Below, one piece after another: positions 26,707 to 36,243 of a DNA stretch of 60,167 nt. The notes under the pieces were generated by a model. It saw only the letters and a list, made by a program, of their open reading frames with translations, searched no databases and was not told where the DNA came from. Positions within the stretch are counted from its first letter, which is position 1, and every line of letters starts with the position of its first letter. The translations under genes and the position numbers were made by a program. This DNA comes from Lachnospiraceae bacterium (GTDB taxonomy: Bacteria > Bacillota > Clostridia > Lachnospirales > Lachnospiraceae), in NCBI GenBank assembly GCA_028692395.1, contig JAQUXP010000023.1, forward strand, positions 1 through 60,167. Direction: 5' to 3'.

Positions 26707-29700
26707 ATGTTTACAGAGAAACAGATCGAACGAATGATGGGGAAACTGAAGCGCTTGGAACGTACGCTGGAGCCCCTTTTATATCAGAAGGTGGATGAGC
26801 TGGATATGGGAATCTGTCAAACTGACGGAAGCTATACCAAGCTTCCACCCGAAGAACTGTTCCAGGAGAAAGCGAACGGAACCGTGTTTGAGGGAGAAGG
26901 GATTTACTGCTGGGAAAAGGGAATGTATACGGTTCCTGATAAACTGGCGGGGAAAAAGCTTTTCATATTCCCACATACGGAAGCCTATGAGGGACTGCTT
27001 TTTGTGGATGGGGTTCCATATGGAAACTTTGCTGCAAAAATCCTGGCGGGAAGTCATGGGAATCATTACTGCGATATGTTCTGCCAAAGTGCGCAGGCAG
27101 GAAAAACCTATGAACTTGCCATCGAGCATTATGCAAACCATGAGATCCGAGGCACACAGCCGATGATGGAAGACCCTGCACAGAGTTTCCGAATTGTATA
27201 TCATCCGGCCGATATCTGTGTTCTGGACGAGGGAATCTCCGGTTTTTACTATCGTCTTCGGATTGCCAATCAGATGGCAGAGGCACTGGATCAGGACAGT
27301 TTTCGAAGAGCAGAAGTCGTTCGTACGCTGAAAGCGGTCCATGAAGTGATCTATTATGATCCTGCGAATGTGGAGGAAGAGGCATTTCGTGCCTCGATTG
27401 GGGAAGCGGATGCGTATCTGAAGGAGATGCTGAATCATAAAAATTCCGATTCCGCACCTTACGTTGGTCTGATAGGACATTCCCATATGGATACGGCCTG
27501 GCTCTGGCACAGAGGCGAGACGGAGAAAAAGTGTGCACGTACCTATGCCAATCAGATGAGCCTGATGGATCAGTATCCGGACTATACATTTATCCAAAGC
27601 TCGGCATACCATACAGAGATCATACGGCAGAAGTACCCGCAGCTGTTTGAACAAATGAAGGAAAAGATTGCCGAAGGCCGCTATGAGCCGAATGGCGGTG
27701 TGTGGATTGAGTGCGACTGCAATATTCCATCCGGAGAGTATATGATCCGGCAGTTTCTGCTTGGTCAGCGGTATACGAGAAAGTACTTTCACTATACTGC
27801 AGACAGCTTCTGGCTTCCGGATACCTTCGGATACAGTGCAGCACTCCCGCAGATTATGAAGGCGTCAGGAATTAAGTATTTCCTTACGACAAAGATGAGC
27901 TGGAATGATACGAATGAATTCCCGTATGATACATTTATCTGGGAAGGCATCGATGGAAGCCGTGTACTGACACATTTCAACCGGAGCCATCTGTGGCCGT
28001 CCCCGGAGGAGATGGTGTCTTCCTGCGCAAAGAGCGGAAGAGATTCCGTGAAGGAGCGGACAGTATCGGATATGCGTCTGTTCTCCTACGGATTTGGAGA
28101 CGGAGGCGGAGGCCCTGAGACTGGCATGATCGAGATGGCAGAACAGCTTGCGGATGTGGAGGGACTGCCAAAAACCTCGCACACAACCGTAAGTGAGTTT
28201 ATGCAGCAGCTGGAAACACGGATCCAGGACCCTTCTGTCTATGCCGGAGAGCTGTATCTGGAACTCCACAGGGGAACTCTGACAAACCAGCATACAATCA
28301 AGAGAAACAATCGCAAAGGGGAAATTGCACTTCGCAGCCTGGAATACTTTACTGTGCGTCACGCACTCTACGAAGGAATATGTGCCAGTGAAGAGGAGGT
28401 TACTCCGCTGATGGAGGAATTCCTGGTGAATCAGTTCCATGATATCCTTCCGGGAACAGGAATCCCCCGTGTGCACAGCGAAGCAATTGCTGCCGTTCAT
28501 CAGATCAGAGAACAGGCAGAAGCGGATCAGAAACAGCTGCTGGAAGCGATGGAAGAGGGAACCGGGGAAGCAGGAGCGGATCCTATTACACTGCTTAACA
28601 CACTTTCCTGGGAAAGAAATGATGTGCAATATCTTCCCTATGAAGGAAAAGGTTTTTCAGAGAATTATCCGCAGCAGACATTTACGGATATGGACGGACA
28701 GGAGAAGCTTGCGCTTGCAGGTGTGTCAATTCCGGCATTTTCCAGTGTTGTTCTGCCGGTGAAGGAATATAAGGAAAAGGAACGTAAATCCGTATTTTCT
28801 GATGAGACAGATGGACAGGGAAGAGTTATAAAACTGGAAACGCCATATTACCAGGTTTCGTTCAACGAAAAGGGATATCTGGAGAAGCTTCTGGATAAAC
28901 GCTGTCACAGACAGCTGGTGCAGGAGGCACATGCCTTTAATACCCTCCTGATAGGAGAAGAGGTTTCACTTGGATGGGATGCCTGGGATATTGATGCAGA
29001 CTGTGAATGCAAATTGAAAGATACCGCAGTCCTGCTCGAGTCAAAACTGGTATCCAAAGGGGCAGTGGAATATCGGATTCGAAACCGCTATCAGCTGACT
29101 GCAAAGACGACGATGGTTCAGGATGTGGTATTCTATGCTGACAGCCCGCTGATTCGATTTGAGAGCTGTGCCAACTGGCAGGATGATCATCGTTTCCTGA
29201 AGGCTGCCTTTGATACTGATATTCATACGGATGGTGTCAACCAGGAGATTCAGTTTGGCTATCTGCGTCGCTCGGTGCACAGGAATACGGCAGTCGAGAA
29301 GGCAAAATTCGAGGTATGCAACCATAAGTATACGGATATGTCAGAGACACGGTATGGCATAGCACTTTTGAATGACTGTAAATATGGCATTAGCGTCTGG
29401 GAAGGATCGATGCATCTGTCTCTTCACAAGGGCGGCTGTATGCCGGATTATCATGGAGACAAAGGCATTCACCGGTTCTCCTATGGGATTCTTCCCCATA
29501 TGGGAGGCTTTTCTGCGGCAAATGTTACACAGCCGGCATACCAGTTCAATCTTCCGGCTGAGATCCAAAAGGGATCCTGTGTCTTGCCGTCACTGGTAAG
29601 CTGCAGTGCGGATAACATTATCATAGAAACGGTAAAGCCGATGGAGGATTCCCAGCGTGCCTATCTGCTGCGTATCTATGAAGCAGAAGGGAGCCGGACA

Positions 29701-29847
29701 GAAGCCAGACTGCGATTCGGACATCCGGTGCAGTCCGTGGTGGAAACAAATATGCTTGAGGAAGAAGTGCAGACCCTTGAGATGGATCAGCAGCTTGAAC
29801 TGACATGGAAGGCTTTTGAGATTAAAAGTTTAAAGGTCTGCTATTGA
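26707..29847 (+). CDS. GH38 alpha-mannosidase, long form
   Basis: 1046 residues from the ATG at 26707 (GGAGAG upstream). A ~230-residue N-terminal domain precedes the catalytic part: GLIGHSHMDTAWLWHRGETEKK (zinc His/Asp), nucleophile Asp372 in WLPDTFGYSAALPQ, and NQFHDILPGTGI. This is the eukaryote-vacuolar-like alpha-mannosidase layout, clearly different from the MngB-like paralogue at 18933, so the two probably cut different alpha-mannosyl linkages. No signal peptide is seen. The frame upstream of 26707 overlaps the GH31 end. Confidence 0.92.
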   Translation: MFTEKQIERMMGKLKRLERTLEPLLYQKVDELDMGICQTDGSYTKLPPEELFQEKANGTVFEGEGIYCWEKGMYTVPDKLAGKKLFIFPHTEAYEGLLFVDGVPYGNFAAKILAGSHGNHYCDMFCQSAQAGKTYELAIEHYANHEIRGTQPMMEDPAQSFRIVYHPADICVLDEGISGFYYRLRIANQMAEALDQDSFRRAEVVRTLKAVHEVIYYDPANVEEEAFRASIGEADAYLKEMLNHKNSDSAPYVGLIGHSHMDTAWLWHRGETEKKCARTYANQMSLMDQYPDYTFIQSSAYHTEIIRQKYPQLFEQMKEKIAEGRYEPNGGVWIECDCNIPSGEYMIRQFLLGQRYTRKYFHYTADSFWLPDTFGYSAALPQIMKASGIKYFLTTKMSWNDTNEFPYDTFIWEGIDGSRVLTHFNRSHLWPSPEEMVSSCAKSGRDSVKERTVSDMRLFSYGFGDGGGGPETGMIEMAEQLADVEGLPKTSHTTVSEFMQQLETRIQDPSVYAGELYLELHRGTLTNQHTIKRNNRKGEIALRSLEYFTVRHALYEGICASEEEVTPLMEEFLVNQFHDILPGTGIPRVHSEAIAAVHQIREQAEADQKQLLEAMEEGTGEAGADPITLLNTLSWERNDVQYLPYEGKGFSENYPQQTFTDMDGQEKLALAGVSIPAFSSVVLPVKEYKEKERKSVFSDETDGQGRVIKLETPYYQVSFNEKGYLEKLLDKRCHRQLVQEAHAFNTLLIGEEVSLGWDAWDIDADCECKLKDTAVLLESKLVSKGAVEYRIRNRYQLTAKTTMVQDVVFYADSPLIRFESCANWQDDHRFLKAAFDTDIHTDGVNQEIQFGYLRRSVHRNTAVEKAKFEVCNHKYTDMSETRYGIALLNDCKYGISVWEGSMHLSLHKGGCMPDYHGDKGIHRFSYGILPHMGGFSAANVTQPAYQFNLPAEIQKGSCVLPSLVSCSADNIIIETVKPMEDSQRAYLLRIYEAEGSRTEARLRFGHPVQSVVETNMLEEEVQTLEMDQQLELTWKAFEIKSLKVCY

Positions 29848-29878
29848 TCGTGTGAGCGTATAAGGGAGAGATAAGGGA

Positions 29879-30520
29879 ATGAAAGAGATTTTTAAAAAGA
29901 ATTCTGTGGTTTTATTTCAGGGAGATTCGGTGACGGACTGTGGGAGACTGCGTGACCAGCCGGAGAATCTTGGCAGCGGCTACCCGGAGAAAGTGGCCAG
30001 GGTGTATCGTGCACTCTTTCCCGAAAGCGGTGTGAAGTTTTATAACCGCGGCGTATCCGGAGACCGGAGCAAAGAGGTTCTGGAACGCATGGACCAGGAT
30101 ATTCTCCAGATCGCACCGGATTACATCTCTATTATGGTAGGAATCAATGATGTCTGGAGAAGATATGATTCTGACGATCCGACAAGTGCACAGCAGTTCG
30201 AGAAAAACTACCGGACGATCCTGGAAGGAATCAAAAGAGACCTGCCGGATACAAAGATTATGATGATGGAGCCTTATGTTTTGGATACACTTGAGTTTAC
30301 AGGCACCTGGCGGGAGGATTTGGATCCGAAGCTTCAGGTAGTAAGAAAACTCGCAGCCGAATACGCAGATTACTTTATGCCCACAGATGGAATTATCCAG
30401 AAGTATCTGGTGGCAGGTTATACGAAAGCGGAGATCACGGCCGACGGCGTACATCCGACGGATCTCGGACATGGTCTGATCGCCGGAGAGTATCTTGGAA
30501 CCTGGGGACTGAAGCTGTAG
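29879..30520 (+). CDS. SGNH/GDSL hydrolase, probable carbohydrate esterase
   Basis: 213 residues. The SGNH blocks are all present: VVLFQGDSVTD (nucleophile Ser17), the Gly in NRGVSGDRS, the Asn in MVGINDVWRR, and DGVHPTDLGH with the catalytic Asp and His. The size fits acetylxylan/rhamnogalacturonan-acetylesterase-like proteins. It is the last gene of the glycosidase run, 31 bp after the mannosidase. Removing acetyl groups that block the glycosidases is the likely role. Confidence 0.88.
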   Translation: MKEIFKKNSVVLFQGDSVTDCGRLRDQPENLGSGYPEKVARVYRALFPESGVKFYNRGVSGDRSKEVLERMDQDILQIAPDYISIMVGINDVWRRYDSDDPTSAQQFEKNYRTILEGIKRDLPDTKIMMMEPYVLDTLEFTGTWREDLDPKLQVVRKLAAEYADYFMPTDGIIQKYLVAGYTKAEITADGVHPTDLGHGLIAGEYLGTWGLKL

Positions 30521-30533
30521 CTTTATAGAGATC

Positions 30534-31688
30534 TTACAGGCTACGGGGTGCGCCTGTGGAAGAGCGAACCACAAGCTCCACCGGTACTACAATTTTTTGA
30601 AATCCAGTTGCAGGTGCCACAGCACCATCCATAGAAGGAAATAACAGCTGACTTACGGCCTTACCAATCCGCAGAAAGTTCTGCCGGATCGTGGTGAGGC
30701 CGTTTTCCTGTGCAATGGAGGAATCATCAAAGCCACAGATGCTGATATCCTCAGGCACACGAAGCTTTAGCTGCTGACAGGCCAAAAGCGCAAGATAAGC
30801 AGTTCTATCATTCTCGGTCAGGATGGCAGTGGCACCGTCCTGATGCATCTGCCGGATGGTTTCTGCAAAAGTGGAATCCCCCTGCCGGATGGCCTCCTCG
30901 GAAGTACCTTGGGGCTGACAGGAAAACAGACGCTGATCAGGAAGGATTCCGGCCAACAGAAGCTCCTGAATAAAGCCGCCAAAACGGGTTCGGGTGGTGG
31001 AGACTTGTGCCATAGGCACAGTGGTTAGAAAACCGATCTGTGTGTGGCCAAGTCCCATCAGATGGGAAGCCAGCAGACGGCCACCATGGGTATTGTCTGA
31101 AACGATCTGATTTACATAAGGACAATCAGAGCTTTTATCCAGGAGAATAACCTTCTTCCCGGAAAATACGAACTGATCAATTAATTCCTGATTCATGTTA
31201 TCATAAAGGGGATAATAGATCAGTGCCGAGATGTTCTGGGAGAGCATCAACCGCAGATTCTCCTGCTCTTTTTCGGCGGAAATATCCGAGATGTGGATGC
31301 TCATCAGGGCATGGTTGGCACTTATGGCATCGTTGATGGCCTTGATGGTATCGTACATACCGCCCTGCGTGGCATCAAAGGGCATCTGAAAGGAAATGAT
31401 CTGTGTACTGGGATCCCAGTTGGAGTCGGAAGGAGCGGCAGCTGCAACATCCGAAAAGGCATCCCGGGAGATGAAGCTGCCTGCTTTTCTTCGGCGGAAC
31501 AGAATTCCCTGCTGTTCCAGCTCACTCAGGGCACGCTTGGCCGTAATCCGGCTTACCCCATACTGCTCTGACAGCTGCTTTTCTGTGCAAAAAGCAGTAT
31601 CATAAGAAAAATCCTTATTCCTTATACGCTCTAAAAGATCATCCATGATCCTTTCATATTTTAATTTCTTTTGCCTGTCCTGTTCCAT
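30534..31688 (-). CDS. GntR-HTH/LacI-sensor transcription regulator 2
   Basis: 384 residues, closely related to regulator 1 (13842-14993) in both halves. The winged helix is FSYDTAFCTEKQLSEQYGVSRITAKRALSELEQQGILFRR. The sensor has QNISALIYYPLYDN, VILLDKSSDCPYVN, HTQIGFLTTVP and VPEDISICGFDDSS. The start at 31688 has GGAG 6 nt upstream. Nearly identical recognition-helix residues (SVSRITAKRA / GVSRITAKRA) suggest that both regulators bind the same palindrome. It is divergent from the second binding-protein gene. Confidence 0.9.
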   Translation of the reverse strand: MEQDRQKKLKYERIMDDLLERIRNKDFSYDTAFCTEKQLSEQYGVSRITAKRALSELEQQGILFRRRKAGSFISRDAFSDVAAAAPSDSNWDPSTQIISFQMPFDATQGGMYDTIKAINDAISANHALMSIHISDISAEKEQENLRLMLSQNISALIYYPLYDNMNQELIDQFVFSGKKVILLDKSSDCPYVNQIVSDNTHGGRLLASHLMGLGHTQIGFLTTVPMAQVSTTRTRFGGFIQELLLAGILPDQRLFSCQPQGTSEEAIRQGDSTFAETIRQMHQDGATAILTENDRTAYLALLACQQLKLRVPEDISICGFDDSSIAQENGLTTIRQNFLRIGKAVSQLLFPSMDGAVAPATGFQKIVVPVELVVRSSTGAPRSL

Positions 31689-31739
31689 ATGAACTCCAAT
31701 CGGTTTTGCACCCAGTGTTTTGTATTGTCTTATGAAATG

Positions 31740-31768
31740 ATTATATAATGGAGAATAAAAAGAGTCAA
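31740..31768 (-). promoter_or_regulatory. promoter of regulator 2
   Basis: On the minus strand, TTGACT (31763-31768), 17-bp spacer, TATAAT (31740-31745), a near-consensus promoter. No operator-like site lies after this -10, but two lie upstream. Confidence 0.75.
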
Positions 31769-31780
31769 GCACATAGCAAA

Positions 31781-31832
31781 ATATATATCATAATAATCGA
31801 AAAAAGATAAAAATAGAAAATAAGATATATCA
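31781..31832. promoter_or_regulatory. two operator-like sites between divergent promoters
   Basis: ATATATATCA (31781-31790, 8 of 10) and AGATATATCA (31823-31832, 9 of 10) match the shared palindrome TGATATATCA. The local DNA is very AT-rich, which lowers the weight of the weaker site. Confidence 0.45.
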
Positions 31833-31908
31833 TAATAAAATTAATAACCAAAATACAAGGTTAAAATCTAGGAAAAAGAGCAAAAAAATATTACATTTAT
31901 TGAAGAAC

Positions 31909-31948
31909 TTGACGCAACAGAAGAGATATGCTAACATATGATATATCA
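31909..31948 (+). promoter_or_regulatory. promoter and perfect operator of binding protein 2
   Basis: TTGACG (31909-31914), 17-bp spacer, TAACAT (31932-31937), then after 1 nt the perfect palindrome TGATATATCA (31939-31948). The arrangement is the same as at 15267-15306. Confidence 0.75.
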
Positions 31949-31982
31949 AAAGCGCGCGAAAAATTAAAAGGAGATTCACAGT

Positions 31983-33542
31983 ATGAAAAGAAAGATAGTT
32001 AGTGCAATACTTTGCATGACAATAGCAGTTACTGCATGTGCAGGCTGCGGCAGCACTTCAAAGGAAGCAGCTGGGGACAACTCCGAAAAGGAAAGCACCT
32101 CGGGATCAGCGTCTGCTGCTTCTACTTCTTCCAAGGGGAGCAAGCTGGATCCGGTGACACTACATTTTATCTTTTTTGGAGATAAGAAATCAGCAACGGA
32201 TGATGTATGGAATGCAATCGCAGATTATACCAGGGAGGAATTGAACTGTGACTTTGATGTACAATTTATAGCCGGAGATGATTATAAGAGTAAGATTCTG
32301 GTAAAAGCGGCAACAGGTGACAGCTGGGATATGAACTTTGATTCTGACTGGACCGGATATTTTCAGATGGTGGAAAAGGATGCCTATCTGGATCTGGATG
32401 ATCTGCTGCCCGAATACGCACCGGATCTGTATGCAAAATATAAGGATAGCGGTGTGATAGAGGCAGCTAAGAGCAAGGGACACATTGTTGCACTTCCCTG
32501 GACCATGACGATGAATAACCGTCCATTTTTCCAGTGGAGAGGTGATCTTGCAGATGCAGCAGGAATTAAGATCGATAAAGATTCATTTGGAACAATAGAA
32601 GATATGGATCAGGTGCTGACCCAGCTAAAGGAGGCTTATCCGGACAAATATATTCTTGAAAATTCACGAATTATCGGAACCATGGAAGGCTATTCTGTGC
32701 TGGATCAGGACAAAGGACTTTATTTTAAGTTGGATGATCCCACATGTAAGGTGGTAGCAATTGAAAATACCAAGACCTATGAAGAGATGGCAAAGTATGC
32801 CGAGAAGTGGCAGAAGGAAGGCATTATCTGGAAAGATGTACTGACAGACAAGCTGGATCACAACAGTCTGATCAATCAGGGAAAGCTGATCGCAGGAACC
32901 GGTACCCATGAATTCAGTACCCAGAACAGACCGTGGGTAGAAGAGAATGCGCATTGGGATTATGCAGAGCTTTATCCGGACGGATTGTTTGCAAACCGTA
33001 CACCGCTGGCGAATGCCATGTGTATCTCCGCAACAAGTGAGAATCCAGAGCGTACGCTGATGTTTCTGAATATGATTGAAACAGATCAGAAGCTATACGA
33101 TATGGTGCAATATGGCATCGAAGGGGAAACCTATCAACTGGATGGTGAGATGGCAGCTTATCCGGACGGTATGGACAGCGCAAGCTCGAACTATATGGAG
33201 TGGGGCGGACAGTGGGCACTGTGGAAACCACAGTTTATGCGGCCGAATGCATCCTATGGTCCTGAGTTCTGGACAAAGGAAGCAGAGTTTGCAGCTTCAA
33301 AAGACGTCAATGTAGTATCTCCCCTGGATGGCTTCTGCTTCAATGCTGAGAATGTGACTACAGAGGCGGCACAAAGAAATCAGATCTTCGGCGATTCCGA
33401 TAAGCTGATTAATGTCGGTCTGGCAGGAGATTATAAAGAGGCAATTGACACACTGAAGAAGGATACTGAGGCCGCAGGTCTTCAGACCTTGTTGGAGGAA
33501 TACCAGAAGCAGGTAGACGAATATCTTGCGCAGAAGAAGTAG
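31983..33542 (+). CDS. oligosaccharide-binding lipoprotein 2 (LplA/LipO type)
   Basis: 519 residues. The lipoprotein signal ends at TACAGC (Cys ~22), followed by a Ser/Thr/Ala-rich linker and a mature domain that starts SKLDPVTLHFIFFGDKKSATDD, like binding protein 1. Both proteins keep the same blocks to the C-terminus (GGQWALWKPQFMRP, SPLDGF). No permease or ATPase gene accompanies it, so it probably uses the permease pair at 15340-17219. AAAGGAG precedes the ATG, and an esterase gene follows 14 bp later. Confidence 0.92.
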   Translation: MKRKIVSAILCMTIAVTACAGCGSTSKEAAGDNSEKESTSGSASAASTSSKGSKLDPVTLHFIFFGDKKSATDDVWNAIADYTREELNCDFDVQFIAGDDYKSKILVKAATGDSWDMNFDSDWTGYFQMVEKDAYLDLDDLLPEYAPDLYAKYKDSGVIEAAKSKGHIVALPWTMTMNNRPFFQWRGDLADAAGIKIDKDSFGTIEDMDQVLTQLKEAYPDKYILENSRIIGTMEGYSVLDQDKGLYFKLDDPTCKVVAIENTKTYEEMAKYAEKWQKEGIIWKDVLTDKLDHNSLINQGKLIAGTGTHEFSTQNRPWVEENAHWDYAELYPDGLFANRTPLANAMCISATSENPERTLMFLNMIETDQKLYDMVQYGIEGETYQLDGEMAAYPDGMDSASSNYMEWGGQWALWKPQFMRPNASYGPEFWTKEAEFAASKDVNVVSPLDGFCFNAENVTTEAAQRNQIFGDSDKLINVGLAGDYKEAIDTLKKDTEAAGLQTLLEEYQKQVDEYLAQKK

Positions 33543-33556
33543 GGGGTTACAGGAGT

Positions 33557-34384
33557 ATGAAATGTTTTGAATTTACAACAAAGGAGATGCCGGGATATCA
33601 CGTACAGGCTTATCTTCAGACGGACATCGGGGAAGAAGTTGATCAAAGAGGAGCACTTCCCGGGGTTATCATATGCCCGGGAGGCGGCTACGATATGGTA
33701 TCCGTTCGGGAGGCAGAGCCTGTGGCAAAGATGTATCTGGCAGCCGGATATCATGCATTTGTACTATATTATTCGGTGAAAAAAGCAGCAAGAGAGTTTC
33801 GGCCACTGCTGGAGCTGGCATCAGCCATGGCTCATATTCGTGAAAATGCCAAGGAATGGAATGTGGATCGAGGCAAGATTGCGGTCTGTGGCTTCTCAGC
33901 GGGTGGGCATCTGGCAGCGTCTCTTGGAACCATGTATCGTGACGGGGCATTTCAGGCAGCCCAGAAGAAGCTTCATGCTGAGTTTTCGGCGGAGGAGATT
34001 CGTCCGGATGCCATGATTCTGGGATATCCGGTGATCACCGCAGATGAATATGCGAATGTGGGTTCTATCACAACGGTAAGCGGAGCTGATCCGGGTTCGG
34101 AATTGTACCGTCAATTCGGACTGGATCAGTATGTGGACGGCAGTACACCACCTGCATTTCTATGGCATACATCCACAGATGTCTGTGTCCCGGTAGAGAA
34201 CAGCCTGAAATTTGCGGCAGCCATGGCAGCTGCGAAGGTACCCTTTGAGCTGCACGTGTTTCCCACGGGTGATCACGGAATGTCAGTGTGTACCGCAGAG
34301 GTTGCTACCGCAGATTCTTATAATGGCAGATGGGTGGAATGGAGTATCCGTTGGCTGAACCGTACATTTTCCTTCCAAAATTAA
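33557..34384 (+). CDS. alpha/beta-hydrolase, acetyl-esterase type
   Basis: 275 residues. CPGGGYDMVS forms the oxyanion region, CGFSAGGHLA holds the nucleophile Ser114, WHTSTDVCVPVEN the acid Asp, and TGDHGMSV the His. The BD-FAE/CE-like acetyl-xylan-esterase group has this layout. There is no signal peptide. It is co-transcribed with binding protein 2 and likely removes ester groups from the imported sugar. Its stop codon abuts that of the convergent TIM-barrel gene, with no space for a terminator. Confidence 0.88.
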   Translation: MKCFEFTTKEMPGYHVQAYLQTDIGEEVDQRGALPGVIICPGGGYDMVSVREAEPVAKMYLAAGYHAFVLYYSVKKAAREFRPLLELASAMAHIRENAKEWNVDRGKIAVCGFSAGGHLAASLGTMYRDGAFQAAQKKLHAEFSAEEIRPDAMILGYPVITADEYANVGSITTVSGADPGSELYRQFGLDQYVDGSTPPAFLWHTSTDVCVPVENSLKFAAAMAAAKVPFELHVFPTGDHGMSVCTAEVATADSYNGRWVEWSIRWLNRTFSFQN

Positions 34385-35248
34385 TTATACCGCAGCGTGT
34401 AATATATCACGCAGTGCCTGCCACGCTTCCCGAAATGCAGTTGGACCATCGGTGCGTCCTCTGGTTTCCACATGAGCCTCCAGGGAGTTTAATGCGGTAA
34501 AGTCAGTCAGATGTGGTTCCAGAGAAAGATAACCATCATATCCGGAAGCGTCAAGTTTTTGCAGGATGGTACGAAGCTGACCCACGCCTTGTCCCGCCGG
34601 GACAACTGTTCCGTCAGCTTTTGCATCCTTAATATGGACATAAGTGATGTAGGGCTTTAGAAGCTCATAGGCCGCCAGCGGATCCTGTCCGCATTGTACA
34701 AAGTTGGCAAAATCAAAGGTACAGCCAAAGTGAGGCCCATGCAGCTGCTGCATCAGATCCAGACAGCGGGCGACAGTATCACCGTAGATTCCCTTTTCAT
34801 TTTCGTGCAGCAGGACCAGATCCTTTTGTGCTGCATAAGAAATCATAGCAGAAAGTCGCCTGAGAACCTCAAGGCGGCTTTCTGCGTCGGGAGTGTCTCC
34901 GGCGAGGAGTTCTTCCGGCATATAGAAGCTGAAGAGGCGGATCTGCCGGGTATGAAAGATCTGTGCCAGTTTTGCCACATGACAAAACTTTTCGAAATGC
35001 GGCTCAAAATCCTCGGTAATACTAATCTTTCCAATAGGAGAGCCCAGGGCAGAAACCGAGATACCTGCAGCCTTCAGGGTCTGATAGGCAGCAGCGGCCT
35101 CCTCACAGGAGTAATCGGCAACGCCTTTTCCGTCGGCACTTCTAAATTCCACAGAATGGATTCCAAGCTCCTGCATGAGGGCAATCTGCTCTGCAAGAGA
35201 ATCCGATATTTCGTCGGCAAAACAGGATAAACAACTATTCTTTAACAT
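34385..35248 (-). CDS. TIM-barrel sugar isomerase/epimerase-like protein A
   Basis: 287 residues of the xylose-isomerase-like TIM-barrel superfamily. Metal-ligand candidates are Glu in VLLHENEKGIYGD, Asp in FGCTFDFANFVQCG, the His of YVHIKDAK and Glu in YLSLEPHL. Members act as sugar or keto-sugar isomerases, epimerases, or lyases on 3-keto sugars. It is the last gene of a four-gene minus-strand operon and overlaps the upstream oxidoreductase gene by 7 bp. Confidence 0.88.
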   Translation of the reverse strand: MLKNSCLSCFADEISDSLAEQIALMQELGIHSVEFRSADGKGVADYSCEEAAAAYQTLKAAGISVSALGSPIGKISITEDFEPHFEKFCHVAKLAQIFHTRQIRLFSFYMPEELLAGDTPDAESRLEVLRRLSAMISYAAQKDLVLLHENEKGIYGDTVARCLDLMQQLHGPHFGCTFDFANFVQCGQDPLAAYELLKPYITYVHIKDAKADGTVVPAGQGVGQLRTILQKLDASGYDGYLSLEPHLTDFTALNSLEAHVETRGRTDGPTAFREAWQALRDILHAAV

Positions 35249-36243
35249 AAGAGTTTCCTTTCTACTTCTGCCCTTGCAGATTCATAAGTGGCAAGCATCA
35301 GCTGCGCAGTGTCACGGATTCCCTCCAGATCCTGTGCAAAGGGGCGGTTTTCCCGGATGGACTGATAAAAATCAGTGATACAGGAAAGATGACCGCTTCC
35401 CCAGTAGCCCTTGCCGCTGATACACCCGGCATCAGTCGGAGGCGTTTCTGTATGACCATCCCGATAGATGCAGGTGATCCTGGGATCCTCGATACGAATC
35501 GTCATATTCTCACAGGAAAGCTCTATCAATGGGGCAGAATTCTCACAGTAAGCGGTGGTGGCATAGAAGATCGCAATTTTATCATCAAAATGAATGCAGG
35601 CCTCCATGGTATCCTCCACTTCGATGATGCCCTGCAGATGATGATTGGACATCCGTGCGTCAACAGCAGTGGGAGTTCCAATCAGATACACCAGAAGATC
35701 CATGGTATGAATCGACTGGTTGATCAGCACCCCGCCGCCCTCGGTGGCAAGCTTGCCACGCCACCCGCTTTCTGTATAGTAGGCAGCATCCCGGGACCAG
35801 GTGACAAACGCCCTGGCACCCAGGACTTTTCCGGCAGTACCATCCGACAGCAGCTTACGGGCAATCTGCACACAGGAATTGTAGCGGTTCTGAAAGCAAA
35901 AACCCAGATGACGATCTGTATGCAGGGAAGTCAGTGTTTTGTACTGCTGAGGGGATATTGCCGGAGGCTTTTCGGAAAACACGTGAACACCTTTGGAAAG
36001 CGCATACTGAATCATAGGAACATGAAACACATGGGGTGTACAGATATGCAGCACATCAATCTGTTCCTCTTCCAGCATTTCCTCCAGAGACAGATAAGCT
36101 TTGCAGTGATACTGTTTGGCAAAGGTCAGGGCTCTGTCCTGACGGATATCAGCGGCTGCAACAAGTGTGATATCACGAAGCTCCTGAAGGGCTTTGACGT
36201 GAACCTGTGCAATCAGGCCACAGCCTACAATCGCCGCCCTCAT
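35242..36243 (-). CDS. Gfo/Idh/MocA oxidoreductase A
   Basis: 333 residues. The N-terminal Rossmann motif is VGCGLIAQVHVKAL, and the signature SEKPPA provides the Lys near the substrate. The C-terminal domain contains GGGVLINQSIHTMDLL, with the His-X3-Asp pattern typical of the family. Such enzymes oxidise or reduce sugar hydroxyls with NAD(P). Its ATG overlaps the stop of the upstream gene (ATGA), implying coupled translation. Confidence 0.92.
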   Translation of the reverse strand: MRAAIVGCGLIAQVHVKALQELRDITLVAAADIRQDRALTFAKQYHCKAYLSLEEMLEEEQIDVLHICTPHVFHVPMIQYALSKGVHVFSEKPPAISPQQYKTLTSLHTDRHLGFCFQNRYNSCVQIARKLLSDGTAGKVLGARAFVTWSRDAAYYTESGWRGKLATEGGGVLINQSIHTMDLLVYLIGTPTAVDARMSNHHLQGIIEVEDTMEACIHFDDKIAIFYATTAYCENSAPLIELSCENMTIRIEDPRITCIYRDGHTETPPTDAGCISGKGYWGSGHLSCITDFYQSIRENRPFAQDLEGIRDTAQLMLATYESARAEVERKLLC

